DNA of 64,000 nucleotides from Ruminococcus sp. (GTDB lineage: Bacteria > Bacillota > Clostridia > Oscillospirales > Ruminococcaceae), in the NCBI RefSeq assembly GCF_019423705.1, contig NZ_JAHZAX010000007.1, forward strand, positions 1 through 64,000, written 5' to 3'. The notes under the pieces are model-generated. The model had not been told where the DNA came from and did not search any database. It saw nothing but the letters and a program-made list of their open reading frames with translations. The translations under genes were made by a program, and so were the position numbers. This document shows positions 53,050 to 61,380 of this stretch, in pieces. How positions within the stretch are numbered: the stretch's first letter is position 1; the number at the start of each line of letters is the position of its first letter.

Positions 53050-54012
53050 ATGCACAACACAAAAGATAATACAAACGAGCTTCACGCTATCACGGCGGAG
53101 GTAAAAAAAGTCATTGTCGGCAAGGACAAGGTAGTGGACAAGGTGTTTGCGGCGGTGCTTGCGCAGGGTCACGTTTTGATGGAGGACGTGCCGGGTGTGG
53201 GCAAGACCACACTTGCGGTGGCGTTTTCAAAGGCGCTGGGGCTTGAATGTAAGCGTATTCAGTTCACCCCTGACACGGTGGCTTCCGATATCACGGGTTA
53301 CACGGCGTTCGACAGGCAGGCAAACGGCTTCACTTTTCACAGCGGTGCGGCGATGACAAACATTTTGCTTGCGGACGAGATCAACAGAACGTCGGGCAAG
53401 ACCCAATCTGCGTTGCTTGAAGTAATGGAAGAAAAAGCCTGCACAGTTGATGGCAGGACTTATCCGCTGCCAAAGCCCTTTGTGGTGCTTGCAACGCAGA
53501 ACCCTGTTGGCTCTATCGGCACGACTGCGCTGCCTGTTTCACAGCTTGACCGATTTATGTTCCGCCTTTCAATGGGATATCCTGACAGGACGGCGATGAA
53601 AAATATTATGGCGGACAGAAGCGAGGCCGACCCGTTGGCGGCGGTCAAGGCGGTCTGCGATGCTGAAAAGCTTATAAAAATGCAGGAAAAAGCTAAAGCC
53701 GTGTATGTTGACGACGCAATTTACGATTATATCACGGCGCTTTGCGAGGCAACACGTTCCAGCGAGCTTGTGAGCCTTGGCGTGTCGCCGAGAGGTGCGC
53801 TGGCGCTTTGCCGTGGTGCGAAAGCTTGGGCGCTTTACAATGGCCGTGAATATGTTGTGCCGCAGGACGTGAGGGAGCTTTTCTGCGACGCCTGCGCCCA
53901 CAGGCTGGTGCTTTCGCCAAAGGCAAAACTTTCAGGGGCAAAGGCAGAGGATATTTTGGCGGATATCTTGAAATCCACGCCCTGCCCAGAAAATGCGGTG
54001 AACGCTCGATGA
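53050..54012 (+). CDS. MoxR family AAA+ ATPase
   Basis: A 320-residue cytoplasmic AAA+ ATPase of the MoxR family, which acts as a chaperone for maturation of partner proteins. Walker A is DVPGVGKTTLA (about 41-51), Walker B LLADEINR, followed by TQSALLEVMEE, VLATQNPVGSIGTTALPVSQ and DRFMFRL. GAGGTG precedes ATG 53050. The stop overlaps the DUF58 gene start by 4 bases (ATGA), the usual MoxR-DUF58 coupling. Confidence 0.95.
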   Translation: MHNTKDNTNELHAITAEVKKVIVGKDKVVDKVFAAVLAQGHVLMEDVPGVGKTTLAVAFSKALGLECKRIQFTPDTVASDITGYTAFDRQANGFTFHSGAAMTNILLADEINRTSGKTQSALLEVMEEKACTVDGRTYPLPKPFVVLATQNPVGSIGTTALPVSQLDRFMFRLSMGYPDRTAMKNIMADRSEADPLAAVKAVCDAEKLIKMQEKAKAVYVDDAIYDYITALCEATRSSELVSLGVSPRGALALCRGAKAWALYNGREYVVPQDVRELFCDACAHRLVLSPKAKLSGAKAEDILADILKSTPCPENAVNAR

Positions 54013-55016
54013 TATCGGCGAATGTGTCGGCAAAGCTCGCAATTAGGCGCATTTTGCTTATGGTAATGGCGGCGGTGGGGGCGCTAATGCTCAAATGGCA
54101 TATTATCGCTGGGGCTGTTATTATCGTCATTGAGCTGGTTTTTCTGCTGTTTTCGGCGGCGGAAAATCTGCTTTGCAAGGAAAAACTTTCGGCTAATATC
54201 CAAAGCAAAGCCAATGGTCTTAAAAATTCTGCGGCTGATATCGGGCTGAAATTTTCGGGCAAGGCTGGGCTTTATAAGGGTCTGCTGAAAGTGGAAAATC
54301 TGTTGACGGGGGAGAAGATTTGCCGCAAAGTGCAGTTTGAAATTTTGGCTGAAAATGGCGATATCCCACAGCTTGAAGTTGAGATAACGAGCGAAAACTG
54401 CGGAAAATTGGCGTTTTCATTTGAAAAGCTGCGCCGTTATGATATGCTTGGGGTAACATTTCGGCGGATAAAGTGCGATGTAAAGGGCGCTTTCATCGTT
54501 ATGCCCGACCCCGACAGCGACTTTGCCCTTGAAGAGCCAGAGCTGCGAAACGCCATTGAAAGCGACGGATTTAGCCAAGAAAAAGAGGGTACAGACCACA
54601 GCGAACCCATCGGGATCCGTGAATATCGTCAGGGGGACAGCTACAAGGCTGTGCATTGGAAAATGTCCTTTCGGCTGGAAGATATTTACGTCCGTGAATA
54701 CGGCGAGCCTGTCACGAACTGCATTTGCATATATGTGGAAACTAGCGGCGATCGCCCATCAAAGGCTTATGACGGCGTTGCAGGGAAGGCGCTGGGGCTT
54801 TCAATGGCTCTGCTTGAGCAGGGAATAAACCATTATGTGGCATTTTACAGCTTTTCTGAGGATATGCCGATGATAGAATTGGTTGAAAACGACCAAAGTT
54901 TTGGCATCGCACTTGACAGGCTTTTATCCAGCCGACCGAAAGAGGCGGACGAAAAGTTCGGGAGCTTTGAAGAGCTCTTCGAGGAAATGGGAGTTTCAAG
55001 GATAATACGAATTTGA
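54009..55016 (+). CDS. DUF58 domain-containing membrane protein
   Basis: A 335-residue protein. Two close membrane helices at the N-terminus (about 11-30 and 33-52) precede a domain ending in the DUF58 signature: GIREYRQGDSYKAVHWKMS, then FRLEDIYVREYGEP. DUF58 proteins have a von Willebrand factor A-like fold and work with MoxR ATPases. Start and stop overlaps tie it to the MoxR gene; a transglutaminase-fold gene follows, completing the usual trio. Confidence 0.9.
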   Translation: MISANVSAKLAIRRILLMVMAAVGALMLKWHIIAGAVIIVIELVFLLFSAAENLLCKEKLSANIQSKANGLKNSAADIGLKFSGKAGLYKGLLKVENLLTGEKICRKVQFEILAENGDIPQLEVEITSENCGKLAFSFEKLRRYDMLGVTFRRIKCDVKGAFIVMPDPDSDFALEEPELRNAIESDGFSQEKEGTDHSEPIGIREYRQGDSYKAVHWKMSFRLEDIYVREYGEPVTNCICIYVETSGDRPSKAYDGVAGKALGLSMALLEQGINHYVAFYSFSEDMPMIELVENDQSFGIALDRLLSSRPKEADEKFGSFEELFEEMGVSRIIRI

Positions 55017-55020
55017 CAAA

Positions 55021-55091
55021 TGTGAAACCATATGAAACCGCACGAAAAAATGTGAAATTATATGAAATAAATGTGGTATCGGTTCCACATT
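55021..55091 (+). promoter_or_regulatory. Five 10-bp phased GAAA repeats and a palindrome before the transglutaminase-like gene
   Basis: GAAA occurs at 55024, 55034, 55044, 55054 and 55064, exactly one helical turn apart, in units TGTGAAACCA, TATGAAACCG, CACGAAAAAA, TGTGAAATTA and TATGAAATAA. An inverted repeat AATGTGG (55070-55076) / CCACATT (55085-55091) follows, 31 bases before the ATG. Confidence 0.6.
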
Positions 55092-55121
55092 GGTTAGCAA
55101 CAGAAATCAGAGGTGAGAAAA

Positions 55122-57251
55122 ATGACGCTTGATATCAAAGTCAGTAATAAACTCCAAAGCCGTGGCGAGGTCGGCGAGAGTTCGGGAAGCGGTTTGCTAT
55201 CCAAAATATTGCAGATGATATTCTGCGGCGTTTTTCTTTTTGCTCTGTGCGAAATGTTCGGGCTTGGCGCTGGGGCGACTTTGGCTGGATTGGCAGGCTG
55301 GCTTGTGACTTGGGCGGCTTGGTGTTTGCCTTTGGGAAAGAAAAGGCGCTTTGGGGCGTTTGTGAATTTTGTGCATTTTATGCCCCTGATTGTGGTGCTG
55401 GCGGCGGACTTGATCTTTCACGAAAGCTTTGGAAAAAGCCTTGCAGGGCTTTTGAACTGCGCCGCAAAAAGCTATGGCGAGCATATGGGCGTTATAGTGA
55501 AAACCCTTGAAAACGTCGCAAATGCGACCTTTGCGGCGGTGACGGTGGCGGTGCTGGTGACGACTGTGCAGGGTATATTCTGCGCTCTTGAAAGCAAGGC
55601 GTTCAGCTTTGTTATGCTGGGGATTTTCTCGGGACTGCTTTTCGGTTTCGGCGGAGATAGCGTTATGGTCGCCGCTTTGGTGTATGTTTTTGGCATTTTG
55701 GCGCTGTTTGTTGGCAATGCGAGAAGCCTGCGGAACGCTTTTGGAAGGCTGCTGTCTGGGGCAATCGCTTTGGCGGTGTGCTTTGCACTTGATATCACGG
55801 GGGCGCTGGGGGCTTTGGAAAATGCTATTTCTGAGGATAAATTTGACAGCTCGGCAAGGTACGAGGTCATAATGGAAAAGCCTGCGCCTTTGTATCTTAT
55901 CGAGAGCCGATTTGAGGTGGAGAATGCTGAGAGTTTTGCGTGGGAAAAGCTTTCAAACGCTGAGAAATTCGCCTTTGCGGACAGCTTTTACTGGCTTTAC
56001 AGCTCGGGATTTTACCCCGAACTTCAGGCTTCCGATCTTAACAAAGCTATCGGTGTTGATGAAAGTGAAGCGGAACGGCAAAGTGTGACAATAAACATAA
56101 AAAACGGCAAAAAGGCGATCTATCCATATGGTATCACCAGCGCTGAGGGGGTGGTGACCGACGAGAAAAAGATCGACGGCGGACTTGAAAACAGCGCAAA
56201 TTGGTACAAGCTGGCGGTGCCGGGCAATTATCTTAGCAAGCCCTCGGGGAGTTTTGCGGCGCTCCAAAGGGGCGGCGACGAGGTGGAAAGTTATCTCGAC
56301 GTCGAAAAAGGTTATCGTGACTATGTTTACAAGACCTGTCTTGGGCTGAGTTCGGCGGACAGGCAGATGATCGCAAGCCATTTTGATCTTGGCGGCTCGG
56401 TGGGAAAGCTGGAGAGCCAAATGCTCAGCTTTTTTGCAGGAAATTGCACTCTTGACAAGGGGCTTTCATATGGCGGCGAGGGTTCGCTGGGGCGGCTTTT
56501 GGAGCGAGAGCTAAAGGGTGGCGAGGAGGACTTTGCGGCGGCGGCGGTGAAGATTTTCCGTGCAAAGGGCGTGCCTGCAAGGCTTTGCAGGGGGTATCTT
56601 GTTACTGACGATATGACCGATGGGCTGGCGGAAAATTCTGCTATCGAGGTCACGGCGGAGAATTTGCACTACTGGGCGGAATATTACAAGGACGGCATTG
56701 GCTGGCAGCCTTTTGAGGTCATTCCGGAATATGTTGGGCTTATCGACACGGACGATGAAGCTGTTAAGGCGGCGAAAACAGGCAAGACAGGCGGCGAGAG
56801 CCTTGCACCACGGGATGAGGAGATCACAAGGCAGGAAATTTTTGAGGAAAATAATGACACGGACAAGTCGGAGATATGGCTGAAAAAGGTGGTCATTATC
56901 ATAGTCGCAGGGCTTTTAGCGCTTGCGATATTGGCGGCAGTCGTGGCGATTTTGGCTTGCAAGATTGCACGGAAGCGGCTTATGAAAAAGCCTGCGGACA
57001 AGCGTGTCAAGGTGATATTCACGGCGGCGGTTAAAAAGCTTTGCGGCAAGGATATCAGCAATTTGACGCCTTTTGAGCGTGGAAAAGATATCGAAAAGCG
57101 CTTTGGAAAGGGCATGCGTGACAAGTTCGAGGCGGCGGAAGAGGTCTTTGAAAAGGCGGCGTTTTCACGGCTTGACATTTCGGAGCAGGAAGAGCAGAGT
57201 GTTTTCGATTTTGAACAAGCGGCTAAAAATGCAAAAAATGTAAGAATGTAA
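55122..57251 (+). CDS. Transglutaminase-fold membrane protein lacking the catalytic Cys and Asp
   Basis: A 709-residue protein with a hydrophobic N-terminal half of about six helices (to about residue 240), an outer domain and a late membrane helix (about 590-612), then a cytoplasmic tail of the DUF4129 kind. The transglutaminase-like core reads LKGGEEDFAAAAVKIFRAKG then VPARLCRGYL. It aligns without gaps with the usual KGYCEHFASA... block, but the catalytic Cys is Glu468. The His is kept (H516 in LHYWAEYY), and the catalytic Asp is Glu532 in WQPFEVIP. It is therefore probably not an active protease or cross-linker. The context is a MoxR-DUF58-transglutaminase trio within the B12 operon. ATG 55122 follows AGAGGTGA. 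Confidence 0.88.
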   Translation: MTLDIKVSNKLQSRGEVGESSGSGLLSKILQMIFCGVFLFALCEMFGLGAGATLAGLAGWLVTWAAWCLPLGKKRRFGAFVNFVHFMPLIVVLAADLIFHESFGKSLAGLLNCAAKSYGEHMGVIVKTLENVANATFAAVTVAVLVTTVQGIFCALESKAFSFVMLGIFSGLLFGFGGDSVMVAALVYVFGILALFVGNARSLRNAFGRLLSGAIALAVCFALDITGALGALENAISEDKFDSSARYEVIMEKPAPLYLIESRFEVENAESFAWEKLSNAEKFAFADSFYWLYSSGFYPELQASDLNKAIGVDESEAERQSVTINIKNGKKAIYPYGITSAEGVVTDEKKIDGGLENSANWYKLAVPGNYLSKPSGSFAALQRGGDEVESYLDVEKGYRDYVYKTCLGLSSADRQMIASHFDLGGSVGKLESQMLSFFAGNCTLDKGLSYGGEGSLGRLLERELKGGEEDFAAAAVKIFRAKGVPARLCRGYLVTDDMTDGLAENSAIEVTAENLHYWAEYYKDGIGWQPFEVIPEYVGLIDTDDEAVKAAKTGKTGGESLAPRDEEITRQEIFEENNDTDKSEIWLKKVVIIIVAGLLALAILAAVVAILACKIARKRLMKKPADKRVKVIFTAAVKKLCGKDISNLTPFERGKDIEKRFGKGMRDKFEAAEEVFEKAAFSRLDISEQEEQSVFDFEQAAKNAKNVRM

Positions 57252-57277
57252 AATAACGACAGTCGGGAGGGATAACG

Positions 57278-57841
57278 GTGAAAAAGGATATTGCGGTGCT
57301 TTTGGCGGTGGTGCTGCTCATCGGCGGCGCTTTCAAATTCGGGCTTATAAATATCCAGTCGGTGGAGGAATATTACAGCGTTCATTGTGACGATGTTGAA
57401 AACGCCGACAAGACCGTTTTTCTGACTGTCGATTGTTCGGACGTTATCCAAAATTACGATATGCTTGAGGAAAATCTTTGTGACGAGAAATTTGTGCCTT
57501 CTGACGGGAAGATAATCCCCGAGACGGAGTTTGTGCTCCTCGACGGCGACAGCGTTTTCGATATTCTCGATCGTGCGGCAAGAAGTCAGCGCATACCGCT
57601 TGACTATCAAGGGGCTGGTGACAACGGCTACAAGACCGTTTACGTCAAGGGGATAAACAACCTGTATGAATTTTCCTGCGGCCCGTCCTCGGGGTGGACT
57701 TACACGGTCAACGGCGAAAGCCCCGACAAGGGTTGCTCCCAATATATCCCCAAAGACGGCGACGAGATCGAATTTTACTATGTTTGCGACTACACAAAAA
57801 GCAACAAAAGCGATGTTGGCGAAGGGGGTGGCCGACGATGA
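57278..57841 (+). CDS. Secreted DUF4430 (transcobalamin C-terminal-like) protein
   Basis: A 187-residue protein with an N-terminal signal/anchor helix (about 5-20) and one DUF4430 domain: DGDSVFDILDRAARSQRIPL, NGYKTVYVKGINNLYEFSCG, SSGWTYTVNGESPDKGCSQY and IPKDGDEIEFYYVCDY. Unlike the larger DUF4430 protein at 49 kb it is a single domain, and it has three Cys in the mature part. The GTG start follows GGAGGG. The stop overlaps the EcfT gene start by 4 bases, which ties it closely to the importer and suggests that it presents the ligand to it. Confidence 0.88.
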   Translation: MKKDIAVLLAVVLLIGGAFKFGLINIQSVEEYYSVHCDDVENADKTVFLTVDCSDVIQNYDMLEENLCDEKFVPSDGKIIPETEFVLLDGDSVFDILDRAARSQRIPLDYQGAGDNGYKTVYVKGINNLYEFSCGPSSGWTYTVNGESPDKGCSQYIPKDGDEIEFYYVCDYTKSNKSDVGEGGGRR

Positions 57842-58710
57842 AGCTTTCGACTTTTCACCCTTTGACTGCGCTGGTGTATTTTGCGGCGGTGCTGGTTGTG
57901 ACGATGTTCTGCCTTAGTCCTGCGGTTGTGGTATGCTCGGCGGCTGGGGGGCTGTTGGCGGAATTTGCCCTGCGGCGTGATGTATGGCGATTTTTCAAGG
58001 ACGTGGGGGCATACCTTGCGATGTGGGCTGTAATAACGCTGTCAAATCCGCTGTTTGTGCACAAGGGGCTCACGCCGCTGTTTTTCGTCAACGGCAGGGC
58101 TTACACGCTGGAAGCGCTGTGCTATGGCGCTGTTATGGGCGGCGGACTTGCGGCGGTGATAATGTGGTTCAAGGTGCTGGGGAAAATTCTCACGAGGGAG
58201 AAGCTTTTGTACATTTTCGGTCGCAAAACGCCTAAGACCGCCCTTATCATCACGGCGGCAATGGGCTTTATACCGAAGCTCAAAGGGCTTCACCGGCAGA
58301 TATCAGACAGCTTGAAGTGCACGGGTTCGAACAATTCCGACAGCAGGCTGGACAGGTTCAAGACCGCCTGCGGAATGTTCACGGCGCTTTGTGCAGGCTG
58401 CCTTGAAAACGCCGCAGATGTGAGCATTTCGATGAAAGCAAGGGGCTTTTGCACGGGCAAAAGAAGCTTTGCACACGGCTTTAGGTTCAGACTTTTTGAC
58501 GGGATATTCGCAGGGGCGTTTATATTGCTTTTCGTGATCGTGATGATCGAGCGGAGCAGGGGGGCGCTTTTGGCGGAATTTTATCCACGATTTGAGATAT
58601 TCGAAAAGGGCGCTTTGGGCGTAGTGGCGTTTGGAATATTGTGCGCAATGCCGTTTATTTTGGAAGTAAAGGAGCGTTTGAAATGGAAATTCTTTCTTGC
58701 AAGGGCTTGA
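57838..58710 (+). CDS. ecfT: ECF transporter transmembrane (T) component
   Basis: Membrane coupling subunit of an energy-coupling factor importer. The 290-residue protein has about five to six helices and the coupling motif SMKARGF (A201-R202-G203), close to the Ala-Arg-Gly boxes of EcfT/CbiQ that contact the ATPases. ATG 57838 lies in the overlap with the DUF4430 gene; in-frame codons upstream belong to an extended open frame and not to the protein. The ATPase gene start overlaps its 3' end by 28 bases. Confidence 0.92.
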   Translation: MKLSTFHPLTALVYFAAVLVVTMFCLSPAVVVCSAAGGLLAEFALRRDVWRFFKDVGAYLAMWAVITLSNPLFVHKGLTPLFFVNGRAYTLEALCYGAVMGGGLAAVIMWFKVLGKILTREKLLYIFGRKTPKTALIITAAMGFIPKLKGLHRQISDSLKCTGSNNSDSRLDRFKTACGMFTALCAGCLENAADVSISMKARGFCTGKRSFAHGFRFRLFDGIFAGAFILLFVIVMIERSRGALLAEFYPRFEIFEKGALGVVAFGILCAMPFILEVKERLKWKFFLARA

Positions 58711-60395
58711 GTTTTGCATACAAGGACAGCGAGGATTTCGCCCTTGAGGACTGCGCATTTGCGGTGGAAAAGGGCGAAAAAGTTCTGCTTTGCGGACTTT
58801 CGGGCAGCGGAAAATCAACGCTTCTAAAGCTTTTGAAGCGAGAGCTTGCGCCCATTGGCAGGACAGCGGGTGAGATAAGGCTTTTCGGCGCTTCGCAAGA
58901 GGGCGTTTCGGAGCGTGAGAGCGCAAGGCGTATCGGCTTTGTTATGCAAGACCCCGACGCTCAGACCGTTTGCGACAAGGTATCGGCGGAGCTTGCGTTC
59001 GGGCTGGAGAACCTTGGGGTGAAAAGCGGCGAGATATTGAGCCGTGTTGGCGAAATGGCGGCGTTTTTCGGCATCGAGCGGCTTTATGATCGGGATATTT
59101 CCACCCTTTCGGGGGGGCAAAAGCAGCTTGTGAACCTTTGCGCCGTTATGGTGATGAACCCCGATATTTTGCTTTTGGACGAGCCTACCGCTCAGCTTGA
59201 CCCTGTTGCCGCAAGGGATTTTTTGTCCATTCTCGAGCGGCTTAACAAGGAGCTTGGCTTGACGGTGATAATTGCGGAGCACCAGCCCGAGGGTATTTTT
59301 GACAGCTGCGACAGGGTGCTTTATATGGAAAATGGCAGGGTGAAGCTTTTTGCTGAGCCGAAAAAGGCGGCTGAATATTTCGCCGACAACGGGCTGACGG
59401 AGTTTTTGCCGAGGTCGGCGGCGGTTTTTGAGGGTATCGTTAATGGCGAGCTGCCACTCGATGTTAGAAGTGCAAAAAGGCGGTTTGCGGAGATCGTTGA
59501 AGATAGCGTTGGCGACAGAATGACGGCGGAGCAAGTGGGACGTCGAGGACGCCGTCCCCTACACCAGCAATCTGCTGAGGTCAAGAGCGATATGGTTTTG
59601 CAGGCGGAAAATGTTTGGCAGAGATATGAAAAGGATTTGCCCGATGTTATCAAGGGGGCTGATCTGCGGCTTTTCAAGGGTGAGTGTTACGGGCTTCTCG
59701 GGTCCAACGGCGTGGGAAAATCCACCTTTGTGAAAGTGCTTTGCGGTCTTGAAAGGGCTTATATGGGCAGGGTCAAGGTTATGGGCAAGGGGCTGAAAAG
59801 CTACAAAAACGGGGCGCTTTTTAGAAATATGCTGGCGGTTATGCCGCAGAAGCCTGTGACGATGTTCATTCGTGAGACCGTGAGGGAGGATTTTTTGCTG
59901 ACACTCAGCCATATGGGCGGCAGGTTTGAGGAAAACGAGCAGGCGATACAAGATTGCGCAAAGCGGCTGGGCATTGGGGAGCTTTTGGAGCGCCAACCAT
60001 ATGATCTCAGCGGCGGAGAGATACAGAAATGCGCTTTTGGGAAAATTATGCTGTCCTGTCCGCAGATAATGATACTTGACGAATGCACAAAGGGGCTTGA
60101 CGGTTTTGGAAAAAAGGCGCTTGGCGAGATCATTGAGGGCTTTAAGGCGGAGGGTATAACGCTTCTCATCGTGACCCACGATCTTGAATTTGCGGCGCAA
60201 TACTGCGATCGCTGCGGACTTTTCTTTGAGGGAAAGATCGTTTCCGAGGGCGGTTCGGCGGAATTTTTCAGCAAGAACAGCTTTTACACCACAGCCGCCG
60301 CAAGGATAACCCGTGGCATTGCGGAGGATATTGTGACGGTGGGGCAAGCGAGAGAATATCTTGCAAGTTTGCATAAAGCGAAAGGTTTGGAATAG
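58683..60395 (+). CDS. ecfA: ECF transporter ATPase, two fused ABC domains (EcfA-EcfA')
   Basis: Energizing subunit with both ATPase domains in one 570-residue chain. Domain 1 has CGLSGSGKSTLL, LSGGQKQLVNL and ILLLDEPTAQLDP. Domain 2 (from about residue 305) has GLLGSNGVGKSTF, LSGGEIQKCAF and IMILDECTKGLDG. The linker (about 282-300) contains QVGRRGRRPLHQQ, encoded by a piece of the dispersed repeat GTGGGACGTCGAGGACG at 59537-59572. Fused ECF ATPases are known in Clostridia. ATG 58683 has AAGGAG 7 bases upstream. Confidence 0.93.
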   Translation: MEILSCKGLSFAYKDSEDFALEDCAFAVEKGEKVLLCGLSGSGKSTLLKLLKRELAPIGRTAGEIRLFGASQEGVSERESARRIGFVMQDPDAQTVCDKVSAELAFGLENLGVKSGEILSRVGEMAAFFGIERLYDRDISTLSGGQKQLVNLCAVMVMNPDILLLDEPTAQLDPVAARDFLSILERLNKELGLTVIIAEHQPEGIFDSCDRVLYMENGRVKLFAEPKKAAEYFADNGLTEFLPRSAAVFEGIVNGELPLDVRSAKRRFAEIVEDSVGDRMTAEQVGRRGRRPLHQQSAEVKSDMVLQAENVWQRYEKDLPDVIKGADLRLFKGECYGLLGSNGVGKSTFVKVLCGLERAYMGRVKVMGKGLKSYKNGALFRNMLAVMPQKPVTMFIRETVREDFLLTLSHMGGRFEENEQAIQDCAKRLGIGELLERQPYDLSGGEIQKCAFGKIMLSCPQIMILDECTKGLDGFGKKALGEIIEGFKAEGITLLIVTHDLEFAAQYCDRCGLFFEGKIVSEGGSAEFFSKNSFYTTAAARITRGIAEDIVTVGQAREYLASLHKAKGLE

Positions 60396-60396
60396 A

Positions 60397-61095
60397 ATGG
60401 ATAAAAAGGCAAGTGCAAAATTGTCCAACATAATATATCTTGCGATCGTGCCGCTGGTGTGTTTCGGGGGGATAGTGCTTTTTCGGGAGCGGTTTTATTC
60501 CTTTGTGACGGCGGTGCTGGCGATAATATGCCTTGGGGGCTATTTTCTGCGGTTCGAGCGGCGTGAAAGCTCGGCGGCGCAGCTTGTGATAATTGCGGCG
60601 ATGACAGCGCTTTCGGTGTTCGGGCGGATATGTTTCAGCTTTCTGCCCGGTGTGAAGCCCTGCACGGCGCTTATCATCATCACGGCGATGTATATGGGCA
60701 GGGAGACCGGTTTTATGACCGGTGCGATGACGGCGCTCATCTCGAATTTTTACTTTGGGCAGGGTGCGTGGACGCCTTTTCAAATGCTGATATGGGGTTT
60801 GACGGGGTACGTTGCAGGAATGCTTGCGAATGTACTAAAGGGCAGGCGTTTAGTGCTCATCATATTCAGTGCAATTTCGGGCATAGCGTTTTCGCTGATA
60901 ATGGACGTTTGGAGCGTGCTTTGGGCGGACAACGGGTTCAACCTTGGGCGATATCTGACAATGGTTGCTTCATCGGCTTGGTTCACATTTGTTTATGCGG
61001 TATCGAATGCGGTGTTCGTAAGGGTGCTTGAAAAACCGCTAGGCAGGGTGTTCGGGCGGCTCGGTAAAAAAGTGCGATTTTTTAGTGAGGAATGA
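60397..61095 (+). CDS. ECF transporter substrate-binding (S) component, likely for cobalamin
   Basis: A 232-residue membrane protein with about six to seven helices. It has the S-component features FFxGQGxWTPFQM (YFGQGAWTPFQMLIWGLTGY) and a GRICFSFLPGVKP segment, similar to S components predicted for vitamin B12 (CbrT type). Substrate assignment rests on the riboswitch and the DUF4430 partners, not on known binding residues. It starts 1 base after the ATPase gene. The final SEE-stop codons are supplied by dispersed repeat family 3. Confidence 0.85.
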   Translation: MDKKASAKLSNIIYLAIVPLVCFGGIVLFRERFYSFVTAVLAIICLGGYFLRFERRESSAAQLVIIAAMTALSVFGRICFSFLPGVKPCTALIIITAMYMGRETGFMTGAMTALISNFYFGQGAWTPFQMLIWGLTGYVAGMLANVLKGRRLVLIIFSAISGIAFSLIMDVWSVLWADNGFNLGRYLTMVASSAWFTFVYAVSNAVFVRVLEKPLGRVFGRLGKKVRFFSEE

Positions 61096-61157
61096 GGAGT
61101 GAGGAATGAAGGTATCGCCTACGGCGATGATCTTTTTGTAGCGACCTTCGGTCGCTT
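61084..61157 (+). repeat. Dispersed repeat, family 3, copy B (overlaps the S-component stop codon)
   Basis: AGTGAGGAATGAGGAGTGAG, then GAATGAAGGTATCGCC-TAC-GGCGATGATCTTTTT. As at the end of phoR, the reading frame ends agt gag gaa tga inside the repeat. The hairpin ATCGCC/GGCGAT with five T is a likely terminator for the B12 operon. Confidence 0.85.
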
Positions 61158-61285
61158 TGAACTCTCGTTTGCTTTGACCTCTCGGTCGCTTTGAACTCTC
61201 GTTTGCTTTGACCTCTCGGTCGCTTTGAACTCTCGTTTGCTTTGACCTCTCGGTCGCATTGAACTCCCATTTGCTTAGAACTATC
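61150..61285. repeat. 34-bp tandem repeat made of 17-bp half units
   Basis: GGTCGC starts at 61150, 61184, 61218 and 61252, a constant 34-base step. Each unit consists of GGTCGCTTTGAACTCTC and GTTTGCTTTGACCTCTC, two diverged 17-mers. The array decays toward 61290. An open frame on the - strand across it is repeat-encoded and probably not a gene. Confidence 0.85.
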
Positions 61286-61314
61286 ATTTGCTGTGTGCTT
61301 TTCGATAAAAAGGC

Positions 61315-61377
61315 TTGATTTTGTTTGATACTGTGGTATAATAGTAGGTGATCTTTTAAGTTTACTTCAGTAAACTT
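61315..61377 (+). promoter_or_regulatory. Promoter and first palindromic operator of the cation efflux gene
   Basis: TTGATT (61315-61320), 16-base spacer, TATAAT (61337-61342). The 20-bp palindrome AAGTTTACTTCAGTAAACTT (61358-61377) covers the region just after the expected start of transcription, a repressor-type position. A metal-responsive regulator of the DtxR/MntR kind is a plausible ligand given the gene. Confidence 0.65.
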
Positions 61378-61380
61378 TGA

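Noticed and set aside
53050..55016. MoxR-DUF58 pair as a phage or toxin system
   Set aside because: The pair and the following transglutaminase-fold gene form the common chaperone-type trio; nothing points to phage or toxin.
61150..61285. Possible CRISPR array
   Set aside because: The units are contiguous with no unique spacers, and there are no cas genes in the window.
61039..61287. - strand frame with repeated KRPRGQSKREFKATE-like units
   Set aside because: It is entirely encoded by the 34-bp tandem array and family 3 repeat; no start signal.
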